A DNA stretch of 64,000 nt. Source: Marinobacter excellens HL-55. GTDB taxonomy: Bacteria; Pseudomonadota; Gammaproteobacteria; Pseudomonadales; Oleiphilaceae. Location: contig LJZQ01000001.1 of assembly GCA_001314845.1 (NCBI GenBank), positions 239,590 to 303,589 of the forward strand, read 5' to 3'. Both the position numbers and the translations under genes were made by a program. The first letter of the stretch is position 1; each line of letters opens with the position of its first letter. The notes beneath the pieces were generated by a model. The model was not told the DNA's origin, did no database searches, and saw only the letters and a list, made by a program, of their open reading frames with translations. Positions 26,778 to 34,582 of the stretch are shown here, piece by piece.

Positions 26778-28691
26778 ATGACCATCGATCAGGCCGGCTA
26801 CGAACTGCTCCTGATCCCGATCCAGGCACCCGGTCTGAGGGCCTGGATGGCCGCCGGATTTGCGCTGGACAATGATCTGGCCGAGTCAATTGCCAGCCTG
26901 TCAGACACCCAGGTGTACTTTCGCAGCGAAGCCACGGACGACCAGGCCTTCCAAGTGATCGCCGCCAGTTCAGGGGTGGAGCTGGCACTAGCGCAAGAAC
27001 AGACTAATCCGGACAACAACATACTGCCGATGGAAGACCCCCGCTTTTTTTCACGAGTGGTCCCGCTTGATGCCAGCAGCGATCTGCAAGCGGTCCTTCT
27101 GATTAACCGGGATGCCAGTCTGCAACGCTTCTACCAGCGAGTCACGGAAGTGCTGTTGTTGGTGATGGTGATATTGTTTATCGCCATTGTGGTCGCGCTC
27201 TACATCGCCCGGTCACTTGGTAAACCGGTCCTGCAGCTGGCGGACTATGCCCGGGCGGTCGGTAAGGAAACCCCCCCACCGCCGCCAGAGCTTACCGGTG
27301 GTGGTGAAATCACTGAGCTGGGCCAGGCGTTCACCGACATGCTCGGCCGTCTGCGTGAACGGGAAGAACAAATACGTTACACCGCCTCTCACGACGATGT
27401 GACAGCGCTCGGAAATCGTAATGCGTTGATTCACTTCGCCAAAGAGCTATTCAGTGCACAAACACCCTGCAGCATTATAGGCGTTCGTCTGGACGAGCTC
27501 TCTGAGATCAATGACACCCTTGGGCTTGAACTGGGCGACAAGGTGCTGATCGGGATATCAGGCCGCCTGCGCGAAGCCCTTCCGGATGCTCTTTTGTTGG
27601 CGCGCACTGGCGGGGATGAGTTTCTTGCGGTTCTGCCAGCCAACGAGCCTTCTCAGCTTGATACCAGAGCCTCAGACCTCGCAGAGCAATTACGCAAGCC
27701 TTTGCAGGTGGACAATACCCCTTTCTCGCTGAAAATAACTCTGGTAACCATGGCATTGCCTGCCGATGCCAGCGATGCCAACGAGCTCCGCCGCCGGCTG
27801 AATCTGACCTTTGAAAAAGCCCTGGCCGGGCAGGCCGCTGTTATCCGTTATCAGGCCGGGGAAGATGAAAACCATCTGCGCGAACTACAACTGATTGCCG
27901 ATCTACACAAAGCGATCACCCGGCAAGGGCTGATCATGCATTACCAACCAAAATTGGACTTGCTCACCGGCCAACTCGTTCAAGTTGAGGCATTGGTACG
28001 CTGGATTCACCCCGAACTGGGCTTTATCTCACCGGAAGAATTTATTTTTTTGGCTGAACGCTCAGGCCAGATTCACGATCTGACCGCTCACATTCTGGGT
28101 CTCGTCGCCGCCGACGTTCGAGCCTGGCAAGAGGACGGCTATACCTTCGGTGTAGCGATCAACCTGTCAGCCATGGACCTGGTCTGGAGCGGCCTGACGG
28201 ATCACGTTGCACGTTGCTTCAACGAGCTTCCCGGCGGCATGGCTTGCATAACTCTTGAGGTGACCGAAAGCGCCGTCATGGAGAAGCCGGAAAAAGCGCT
28301 TGCCACGCTTAACCAGCTGCGGGCATTGGGCGCCGAACTCTCGGTCGACGATTTCGGCACTGGCTACTCGTCGCTGTCTCAACTCAGAACCCTGCCGGTT
28401 CAGGAACTCAAGATAGACAAATCCTTTGTCCTGAAACTGGCCTCTGAGCCTCAGGACCAGCTGATCGTCAGATCTACCATTGAGATGGCTCACGGTCTTG
28501 GCTTACGCGTGGTAGCAGAGGGAATCGAAAGTATGGATGCCTGGGCCCTGCTACAAACCTGGCAATGCGACCTCGGCCAGGGGTTCGGACTGAGCCGGCC
28601 GGTGCCCGCCGGCGACCTGCCACGAGTGGCTCAGGAACTGGCCAACCGACGTTTTGAACTGGCACACCCCGATGCGGAGACCTCCACATGA
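26778..28691 (+). CDS. GGDEF and EAL domain cyclic-di-GMP protein (C-terminal part of interrupted gene)
   Basis: 637 residues. Order: second half of the periplasmic sensor, a transmembrane helix (LLLVMVILFIAIVVALYIA, about residue 120-138), HAMP-like linker, GGDEF domain with an intact GGDEF motif (residues 278-282, ARTGGDEFLAVLP) and EAL domain with EALVRW (Glu404) and DDFGTGYSSL. The key catalytic motifs of both domains look present, so diguanylate cyclase and phosphodiesterase activity are both possible. The ATG at 26778 lies ten bases after TAAGG, so re-initiation after the nonsense codon could produce it. Without the first helix, membrane insertion would be abnormal. It overlaps the DUF3034 gene by four bases. 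Confidence 0.85.
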   Translation: MTIDQAGYELLLIPIQAPGLRAWMAAGFALDNDLAESIASLSDTQVYFRSEATDDQAFQVIAASSGVELALAQEQTNPDNNILPMEDPRFFSRVVPLDASSDLQAVLLINRDASLQRFYQRVTEVLLLVMVILFIAIVVALYIARSLGKPVLQLADYARAVGKETPPPPPELTGGGEITELGQAFTDMLGRLREREEQIRYTASHDDVTALGNRNALIHFAKELFSAQTPCSIIGVRLDELSEINDTLGLELGDKVLIGISGRLREALPDALLLARTGGDEFLAVLPANEPSQLDTRASDLAEQLRKPLQVDNTPFSLKITLVTMALPADASDANELRRRLNLTFEKALAGQAAVIRYQAGEDENHLRELQLIADLHKAITRQGLIMHYQPKLDLLTGQLVQVEALVRWIHPELGFISPEEFIFLAERSGQIHDLTAHILGLVAADVRAWQEDGYTFGVAINLSAMDLVWSGLTDHVARCFNELPGGMACITLEVTESAVMEKPEKALATLNQLRALGAELSVDDFGTGYSSLSQLRTLPVQELKIDKSFVLKLASEPQDQLIVRSTIEMAHGLGLRVVAEGIESMDAWALLQTWQCDLGQGFGLSRPVPAGDLPRVAQELANRRFELAHPDAETST

Positions 28692-29563
28692 TCAGAATTC
28701 TGACCTTTATGCTGTTGCTACCGGCCACTCTGCCACACGCTCAGGCCAGTGATCCGGGCAGCCGTATCTGGGCGACTGGCGGTGTCACCACCATCGAGGG
28801 CAGCGCCGGCGGCGGTCTTGTCCCCTGGGCGTTGTTGAGTGGTTACGCCAGCGATGAGGAGTGGGGCGGTACCCTGAGCCTGAGCCAGGCGAAAGTTGAC
28901 GACTACAGCCTGACGGTTCAGGCCGCCAGCCTGAACTGGAACAACCGGGTCGAGCTGTCGGTCGCCCGGCAAACTCTGGACCTGGACAGCCTGGTGTTTG
29001 TGCTCAAGGATGGCTTCGGGATCGAGCAGGATGAGCTGCGCCAGGATGTCTTCGGTCTCAAGGTCCGGCTGTTCGGGGATGTGCTGTACACGCCCTGGGG
29101 GCAATGGTCTGCAGGCGTGCAATACAAACGCCAACGGGACTTTACAGTGCCGGATACGATCGGGGCCCGGGATGACAGCGGCACAGACCTTTATCTGAGT
29201 GGCAGCAAAGTCTTTTTTGCCAGCCTTTTTGACCGCAACCTGCTGGTGAGCGGCACCGTTCGGGCAACCCGCGCTAACCAGGGCGGGTTGCTGGGATTTG
29301 GCGGTGACAAAAACAACGGCTACGAATTCATGGCCGAAGCCGCAGCAGGCATCCTCCTGAACCGCCAATGGCTGGTGGGCGCAGAGTACCGGCAGAAGCC
29401 GGACAACCTGAATTTTGCTGAAGAAAATGACTGGTGGGATCTGTTTGTCGCCTGGGTTCCGGATCGCCGGCTGTCGCTGACCGCCGCCTGGGTCAACCTG
29501 GGCGACATCGCCACACTAACCGATCAACAAGGCTTGTACCTATCCCTTGAAGGGAGTTTCTGA
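28688..29563 (+). CDS. DUF3034 family exported protein
   Basis: 291 residues with a signal peptide (ILTFMLLLPATLPHAQA) and a body rich in alternating beta-strand patterns that ends with phenylalanine (LYLSLEGSF), as outer-membrane beta-barrels do. WATGGVTTIEGSAGGGLVPWALLSGYASDEEWG at the N-terminus matches DUF3034 as I remember it. It is coupled to the GGDEF/EAL gene (ATGA overlap) and to the next lipoprotein gene (TGATG overlap). Function unknown; a barrel or surface protein made with the upstream cupredoxin is the contextual inference. Confidence 0.72.
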   Translation: MIRILTFMLLLPATLPHAQASDPGSRIWATGGVTTIEGSAGGGLVPWALLSGYASDEEWGGTLSLSQAKVDDYSLTVQAASLNWNNRVELSVARQTLDLDSLVFVLKDGFGIEQDELRQDVFGLKVRLFGDVLYTPWGQWSAGVQYKRQRDFTVPDTIGARDDSGTDLYLSGSKVFFASLFDRNLLVSGTVRATRANQGGLLGFGGDKNNGYEFMAEAAAGILLNRQWLVGAEYRQKPDNLNFAEENDWWDLFVAWVPDRRLSLTAAWVNLGDIATLTDQQGLYLSLEGSF

Positions 29564-30015
29564 TGACCGGAATGATTCGACCAAACACTCTGGCCTTGTG
29601 CCTAATTCTCTTCATGACCGGATGGATGACAGGCTGTCAGACCCCCGCCAGCCATCAAAACGACGGTTTCTACGATCAATTAGGACAACGCAGTGGCATT
29701 GCAGACATCGTTGAGGATCTGCTGTTCCTGATTGTCGACGATGCACGCATCAACCAATCTTTCAAAGGCGTTGATGTGCAGCAGTTCCACCGGCATCTGA
29801 CCGATCAGCTGTGTGAACTCAGTGGCGGCCCCTGTGAGTACACCGGCCGCAGCATGCGTGAACTCCATGCCGACATGGCCATTACCGACACCCAGTTCAA
29901 CGCCCTGACGGAAAACCTGATTCTGGCAATGGAGAAAAATAAGGTGCCTGTCGGTGCCCAGAACCGCCTGCTGGAAAAGCTGGTTCCCCTGTACCCGGAT
30001 ATCCGTAATCTTTGA
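29563..30015 (+). CDS. Group 1 truncated hemoglobin-like lipoprotein
   Basis: 150 residues. A signal peptide ends in a lipobox (MTGC, Cys about residue 25), so the protein is lipid-anchored in the envelope. The rest aligns with truncated hemoglobins: FYDQLGQRSGIADIVEDLLFLIVDDARINQSF (helix B/C and early region), QQFHRHLTDQLCELSGGPCEYTGRSM, then MRELHADMAITDTQFNALTENLILAME with the likely proximal heme histidine in RELHADM. An envelope-anchored globin is unusual; roles in NO or O2 sensing or electron transfer are inferred. It ends the coupled operon. Confidence 0.8.
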   Translation: MTGMIRPNTLALCLILFMTGWMTGCQTPASHQNDGFYDQLGQRSGIADIVEDLLFLIVDDARINQSFKGVDVQQFHRHLTDQLCELSGGPCEYTGRSMRELHADMAITDTQFNALTENLILAMEKNKVPVGAQNRLLEKLVPLYPDIRNL

Positions 30016-30083
30016 GCAGCCCGTGGAACCGGGTATCCTTGGCGCCCTGATCATCCAAAGCCACACACCGGGAGTAACCAACC

Positions 30084-30470
30084 TTGCTTGAGAACACCGA
30101 CCTGGGAAAACTCATTGTCCGACTCACCCTGGGCGGACTGCTGCTGTTCCATGGTATTTCGAAACTGCTCAACGGCGTCGGCTTTATCGAAGGCCAGCTG
30201 GCCAGCCACGGACTGCCGACGATTCTGGCCTATGGCGTTTATATCGGCGAAGTCATCGCCCCGCTAATGGTCCTTCTGGGCTACCAGACCCGCATCGGCG
30301 CGCTGATCATCATCTTCAACATGATCGTGGCCATTGCTCTGGTCCATGGCCACCAGCTACTGACGTTAAGCAATAATGGTGGCTGGGCGCTGGAACTGCA
30401 GGGATTTTTCCTGTTTATTGCGCTCGCCGTGCTGTTTCTGGGCCCCGGCAAGTACAAACTGAAAAACTGA
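30084..30470 (+). CDS. DoxX family membrane protein
   Basis: 128 residues with four hydrophobic helices. LGKLIVRLTLGGLLLFHGISKLLNGV and IGEVIAPLMVLLGYQTRIGALIIIFNMIVAI are DoxX-family landmarks. The start is a TTG at 30084 with GGGAG nine bases upstream; a second TTG lies four bases on but in another frame. DoxX proteins are linked to thiosulfate or redox homeostasis in other bacteria, but the role here is not deducible. It may belong to the preceding operon, 68 bases away. Confidence 0.78.
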   Translation: MLENTDLGKLIVRLTLGGLLLFHGISKLLNGVGFIEGQLASHGLPTILAYGVYIGEVIAPLMVLLGYQTRIGALIIIFNMIVAIALVHGHQLLTLSNNGGWALELQGFFLFIALAVLFLGPGKYKLKN

Positions 30471-30473
30471 AGC

Positions 30474-32273
30474 TCAGGCGTCCGTCGCGGGGGCGACAGC
30501 TTTCGGCTGCCACTCCGCGACCCGGTTCCGGCCGTTGGCCTTGGCGCAATACATCGCTTCGTCGGCCCGCCGGATCAGTTCATGGCTGTCGCCGCCCCGG
30601 GTGGGGAGCATGGTGGCAACACCGACACTGATGGTCAGGTTAATCGGTGCATCGTGTTCACCACTGACCACCGGGGTTTGCGCCACCGCCTGGCGGATAC
30701 GCTCAGCCACCATAAAGGCACCTTCACTCTCGGTCGCGGGCAGCAAGATGGCAAATTCTTCGCCTCCGTACCGTGCTACCAGATCGCCGGACCGCTGCAC
30801 CTCTGCCTGCAACAGGCTGGCCAGAGCCACCAGGCAATCGTCACCGGCAAGATGCCCCAGGTCATCATTGACCCGCTTGAAGTGGTCAATATCCATCAGC
30901 AACAGGCTAAGCTCCTGCTCATGGCGCACAGCCCGGCCCCACTCGATATCGAGCTTGTCATCAAACCGGCGCCGGTTGGCGACATGGGTCAAGCCGTCGG
31001 TCAGGCTGATGGCCCTTAGCTGTTCGTTGGCACTTTCCAGCTCTTCGGTGCGTTCCCGCACCCGGGCCTCCAGCGTCAGGTTGGCCTGCTGCTGGATCTC
31101 CAATGCACGTTCCTGGGCTTGTTGGCGCCGGCTGCGCTCCATGTTGATCCGGTAGGCCAGCGCGAAAGACAACAGAATGACCTCCAACGCGACCCCCGCC
31201 TGGGGTATCAACTCCGTGACAGGGCTGGTTGGCATCCAGCCCAGCTTACTGAGAGCCAGCACCAGATGGCCCACCAGCAGCGGCGTCCAGGCCACCACAT
31301 AGAACCCCGCCAACACCTGCCCCTGACGCCAGACGTAAAGCCCGATCAGCCAGGCGGCGGGCGTGGCAAACGCAGCAATACCGCTGACCAGGGCTATTCC
31401 GCTCTGGTAAGGCCCGAGCAGACCGTAGAAAAAGGTGAACACACAAGCGCCGATTAAACCCTGCGAAATCCGATAGCTGAGCAGGCTATAATGGCGAACG
31501 GCCAGAAACTTGAGGGTGAACATCACCGCGCAGAACATGGCAAAACTGATCACCGGAACGGTAAAGTAGCGATTAAGCTCAGGGACATCGGGCCAGAACC
31601 ATTGGAACAGCAGACCATTAAAGTTGAGCTGAATCATACCGGTAGAAACCACCGTCAACACGTACCACAGATACGTGGTGTGCCGCACAATCACAAACAG
31701 AAACAGGTTATACAGCGAAAGCGCCACCACGATGCCCAGGAACATCGCCTGCCAGCCATAGGAGAACTGCTCGTTGGCCAGGAAATCCGCCGATGGTAAG
31801 ACGGCAATGGGAACCTGCACCGAGCCCTGGGTCATGATCCTTATCCAGGCCGTCACCGGCTCGGTATTGGAAGGCACCAGAAAAACAAAATTGCGGTGTA
31901 TGATCGGACGCGTATCAAACGGGCGGGCATCCCCCGTATGGTGGGACTCCACAATGCTGCCGTCCAGCTCCCAATAGACCGACACCTGATCCAACAACGG
32001 ATAACCCACTTCCAGCACCCGGTTAACCGGTTCCGGTGGCACTGTGACTTTCAGCCAGAATGTGCCGTTACTGAAGCCCCGGTTCAGTACAATAGTGGCG
32101 GGACTGTGTTGCCATTGGCTATCGGGCAGCAAACGCACCTGATCGGGCCCCAGGTTATCCTCGGTAAGCTCAATCCAGTCGAACCCCATGGGCTCGGCAC
32201 TCGCGGCAGAACTGGCGAGCCACAGCAGCAGCCATATCAGCGTGCCCAGGGTGCGGGCAAGTGGGGCTTTCAT
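30474..32273 (-). CDS. 7TMR-DISM diguanylate cyclase
   Basis: 599 residues: signal peptide, an extracytoplasmic 7TMR-DISMED2-type beta domain (GFSNGTFWLKVTVPPEPVNRVLEVGYPLLDQVSVYW), seven transmembrane helices (about residues 180-385), a coiled coil (RRQQAQERALEIQQQANLTLEARVRERTEELESANEQL) and a GGDEF domain with the active GGEEF variant (VARYGGEEFAILLPA). It should synthesise cyclic-di-GMP in response to an extracellular ligand, probably a carbohydrate. Architecture matches the DISM family. It converges on doxX with three bases between the stops and shares its architecture with the kinase at 59076. Confidence 0.88.
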   Translation of the reverse strand: MKAPLARTLGTLIWLLLWLASSAASAEPMGFDWIELTEDNLGPDQVRLLPDSQWQHSPATIVLNRGFSNGTFWLKVTVPPEPVNRVLEVGYPLLDQVSVYWELDGSIVESHHTGDARPFDTRPIIHRNFVFLVPSNTEPVTAWIRIMTQGSVQVPIAVLPSADFLANEQFSYGWQAMFLGIVVALSLYNLFLFVIVRHTTYLWYVLTVVSTGMIQLNFNGLLFQWFWPDVPELNRYFTVPVISFAMFCAVMFTLKFLAVRHYSLLSYRISQGLIGACVFTFFYGLLGPYQSGIALVSGIAAFATPAAWLIGLYVWRQGQVLAGFYVVAWTPLLVGHLVLALSKLGWMPTSPVTELIPQAGVALEVILLSFALAYRINMERSRRQQAQERALEIQQQANLTLEARVRERTEELESANEQLRAISLTDGLTHVANRRRFDDKLDIEWGRAVRHEQELSLLLMDIDHFKRVNDDLGHLAGDDCLVALASLLQAEVQRSGDLVARYGGEEFAILLPATESEGAFMVAERIRQAVAQTPVVSGEHDAPINLTISVGVATMLPTRGGDSHELIRRADEAMYCAKANGRNRVAEWQPKAVAPATDA

Positions 32274-32435
32274 TCTTGTCTTTTATTCCCGGCTTTGGCG
32301 ACTTGAACTACACTGGAGCCTTGCCACTCTGCAGCGCGGCGCCAGATCCCGTTGTCTCTGTTTATTGTAGACCCTAAGGGCGCGGGAGTCCGCCGAATTT
32401 AGGGAGTACCCCCGGCTACCACCAGAGAGGAAGGC

Positions 32436-32666
32436 ATGTCTGATAAAAAACACCCCATCACACCCGGCCGTTATCGCCACTACAAAGGCATGGATTACGA
32501 AGTGCTCGGCGTGGCCAGGCACAGTGAAACGGAAGAACCCATGGTGGTGTACCGTTGTCTGTATGGCGACTACAGCCTGTGGGTACGGCCGCTGACCATG
32601 TTCAGGGAGACGGTAGAGCTGGCCGGTGAGCAAGTCCCTCGATTCGCCCGCCTCGACACGGAATAG
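32436..32666 (+). CDS. DUF1653 domain protein
   Basis: 76 residues, soluble. The DUF1653 signature is clear: GRYRHYKGMDYEVLGVARHSETEEPMVVYRCLYG, then SLWVRPLTMFRETVE. GAGGAAGG lies directly before the ATG. The family is small, beta-rich and of unknown function. The gene stands alone, divergent from the diguanylate cyclase and 114 bases before the antiporter gene. Confidence 0.85.
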   Translation: MSDKKHPITPGRYRHYKGMDYEVLGVARHSETEEPMVVYRCLYGDYSLWVRPLTMFRETVELAGEQVPRFARLDTE

Positions 32667-32780
32667 CGGTTACACAACCGCTTTGACTGCGGCGGCGGTT
32701 TCCTGCACATTAGCGCACTTTTCGAGCTGCTGGCGCTCAAAAGGTGCCGGCAAACCCTCAATTCCTATCCGGAGTTTGCC

Positions 32781-34103
32781 ATGAATGCCGTTGTTGCCGC
32801 GGTCCTGATCATGCTCGTTCTGAGCCTGTGCCGCATTCACGTTGTTGTTGCCCTGATCATTGGCGCCATATCCGGCGGCCTGGTGGCGGGCATGTCGCTG
32901 GAAGCCACCATCAATGCGTTCAATGCCGGCCTCGGCGGCGGTGCCACCGTAGCCCTGTCGTATGCCACCCTCGGTGCCTTCGCCGTCGCCATCGGTAAAT
33001 CAGGCCTGGCCCACGCGCTGGCCGACAAGGCCCTGGCGATGGTCGGCAAACAGGACGAAGGCGGTGCCGCCAATGGCATCCGCTTCATGATCATCGGCCT
33101 GCTGTTGGCAGTAGCCATTTCCTCCCAGAACATCCTGCCCATCCACATTGCCTTCATTCCACTGGTGGTGCCTCCGCTGTTGTTTGTCATGGCCAAACTG
33201 AATATGGATCGCCGACTGGTCGCTTGCGTACTGACCTTTGGTCTGATTACGCCGTACATGTTCCTGCCGGTGGGCTTCGGTGGCATCTACCTGAATGAAA
33301 TCCTGCTCGCCAATGTCGGTGATAACGGCGTTGATGCCAGTGAGCTGAACGTTATGTCGGCCATGGCTCTGCCGGCTCTGGGTATGCTTATCGGCCTGCT
33401 TGTTGCGGTGTTCTTCAGCTACCGCAGTGGCCGCGATTACGACATGACGCGTATCGAGCGAACCGAGCGGGTGGACGCACAGTACAGCCCGAAGACGCTG
33501 ATCATGGCGCTGGTCGCGATTGCGGTGGCGTTTGTGGTTCAGCTCTGGCTGGGTTCGATGATTCTTGGTGCCCTGGCGGGCTTCGTGCTGTTCAACATTT
33601 CCGGCGTGGTGAAGTGGAAAGAAGCCGACGACCTGTTTACCGAGGGCATGAAGATGCTGGCGATGATCGGTTTTATCATGATTGCCGCCAACGGCTTTGC
33701 CGAGGTGATGCGGGAAACCGGTGAGATCACCAGCCTGGTCGAGGGGTCGGTCGCCGCCATTGGCGAGAATAAGCCCCTGGCGGCACTACTGATGTTGGTG
33801 GTGGGCCTGTTGATCACCATGGGCATCGGCTCGTCGTTTTCCACCATCCCCATCATCGCCGCACTGTATGTACCCCTGGCGTTGCAGATGGGCTTCAGCC
33901 CCCTGGCCATCCTGGCCCTGGTCGGCACCGCCGGTGCCCTGGGTGATGCGGGCTCGCCGGCGTCTGACTCCACCCTCGGCCCCACCGCCGGCCTGAACGT
34001 CGACGGTCAGCACAACCACATCTGGGACACCGTGGTGCCGACGTTCCTGCACTACAACCTGCCGTTGCTGGCCTTTGGCTGGTTGGCGGCCATGGTGCTT
34101 TGA
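32781..34103 (+). CDS. Na+/H+ antiporter family protein
   Basis: 440-residue membrane protein with about 11-12 helices. The opening [70 protein letters not shown] and the [39 protein letters not shown] segment match the COG2056 type of Na+/H+ antiporter-like permease, related to NhaC. It is expected to exchange sodium for protons across the inner membrane, consistent with a marine or halophilic host. CCGGAG precedes the ATG. Its 3' end faces yheV across a large inverted repeat. Confidence 0.8.
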   Translation: MNAVVAAVLIMLVLSLCRIHVVVALIIGAISGGLVAGMSLEATINAFNAGLGGGATVALSYATLGAFAVAIGKSGLAHALADKALAMVGKQDEGGAANGIRFMIIGLLLAVAISSQNILPIHIAFIPLVVPPLLFVMAKLNMDRRLVACVLTFGLITPYMFLPVGFGGIYLNEILLANVGDNGVDASELNVMSAMALPALGMLIGLLVAVFFSYRSGRDYDMTRIERTERVDAQYSPKTLIMALVAIAVAFVVQLWLGSMILGALAGFVLFNISGVVKWKEADDLFTEGMKMLAMIGFIMIAANGFAEVMRETGEITSLVEGSVAAIGENKPLAALLMLVVGLLITMGIGSSFSTIPIIAALYVPLALQMGFSPLAILALVGTAGALGDAGSPASDSTLGPTAGLNVDGQHNHIWDTVVPTFLHYNLPLLAFGWLAAMVL

Positions 34104-34154
34104 TCCGTCCCTAGAATTCCAGCACCAAAGCGCTTCTGACCAAGCCAAATAAAA

Positions 34155-34226
34155 GGGGTTCGGGAGAGGGTTCCAAAACAATCAGGAAAACCACGTTTTC
34201 CGTTTTGGAACCCTCTCCCGAACCCC
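34155..34226. repeat. 25-bp perfect inverted repeat with nested hairpin
   Basis: The left arm (34155-34179, beginning GGGGTTCGGGAGAGGG) is the exact reverse complement of the right arm (34202-34226, ending CCCGAACCCC). The 22-base centre contains a second 7-bp stem, GGAAAAC-CAC-GTTTTCC (34185-34201), next to the right arm. On the minus strand the structure is followed by CTTTTATTT, so it can act as an intrinsic terminator for yheV. It lies between convergent genes and may stop transcripts from both sides. Confidence 0.85.
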
Positions 34227-34274
34227 GACCATTCGCCAATCCAGCAGGCTACAACGCCAAACTCCAAAACAAGG

Positions 34275-34526
34275 TCAGTCCTCAGAGCCAGCCTTAAAAA
34301 ACACCACCTGCTTGACCGTATGATCGTCCTCGTTATCCCGCTTGTTCACCCGGGTTTCCAGCTCCGGTGCAGACGGCTGCTCCAGATCAGACAGGGCATC
34401 GGTATAACCACACGCCACGCACTCACGCACCTGCTCGCCGGCGTCGTCGGTGAACATCGTAATCTTGTCCATCTCCGCGCAGCGGGGACACACCGCACCG
34501 GCGATAAAACGTTTTGGACTCGCCAT
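34275..34526 (-). CDS. YheV-family zinc-ribbon protein
   Basis: 83 residues from the ATG at 34526, which has GGGGAG seven bases upstream; the ORF-track start is 13 codons longer and overlaps the prlC terminator region. Two cysteine pairs, CPRC and CVACG, form a likely zinc ribbon, and the MASPKRFIAGAVCPRCAEMDKITMF opening is typical of YheV/DUF2387. Function is unknown, perhaps metal or nucleic-acid binding. It lies just downstream of prlC, a common neighbour in gammaproteobacteria. Confidence 0.82.
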   Translation of the reverse strand: MASPKRFIAGAVCPRCAEMDKITMFTDDAGEQVRECVACGYTDALSDLEQPSAPELETRVNKRDNEDDHTVKQVVFFKAGSED

Positions 34527-34546
34527 AACACTACTCCCCATAAAAA

Positions 34547-34573
34547 GCCCGGCCAGGGTTACCACGGCCGGGC
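34547..34573 (-). terminator. Intrinsic terminator after prlC
   Basis: On the minus strand an 8-bp GCCCGGCC/GGCCGGGC stem with an 11-base loop is followed by five T residues (34546-34542). It sits between the prlC stop and the yheV ribosome binding site. Confidence 0.8.
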
Positions 34574-34582
34574 GGTACTGGC

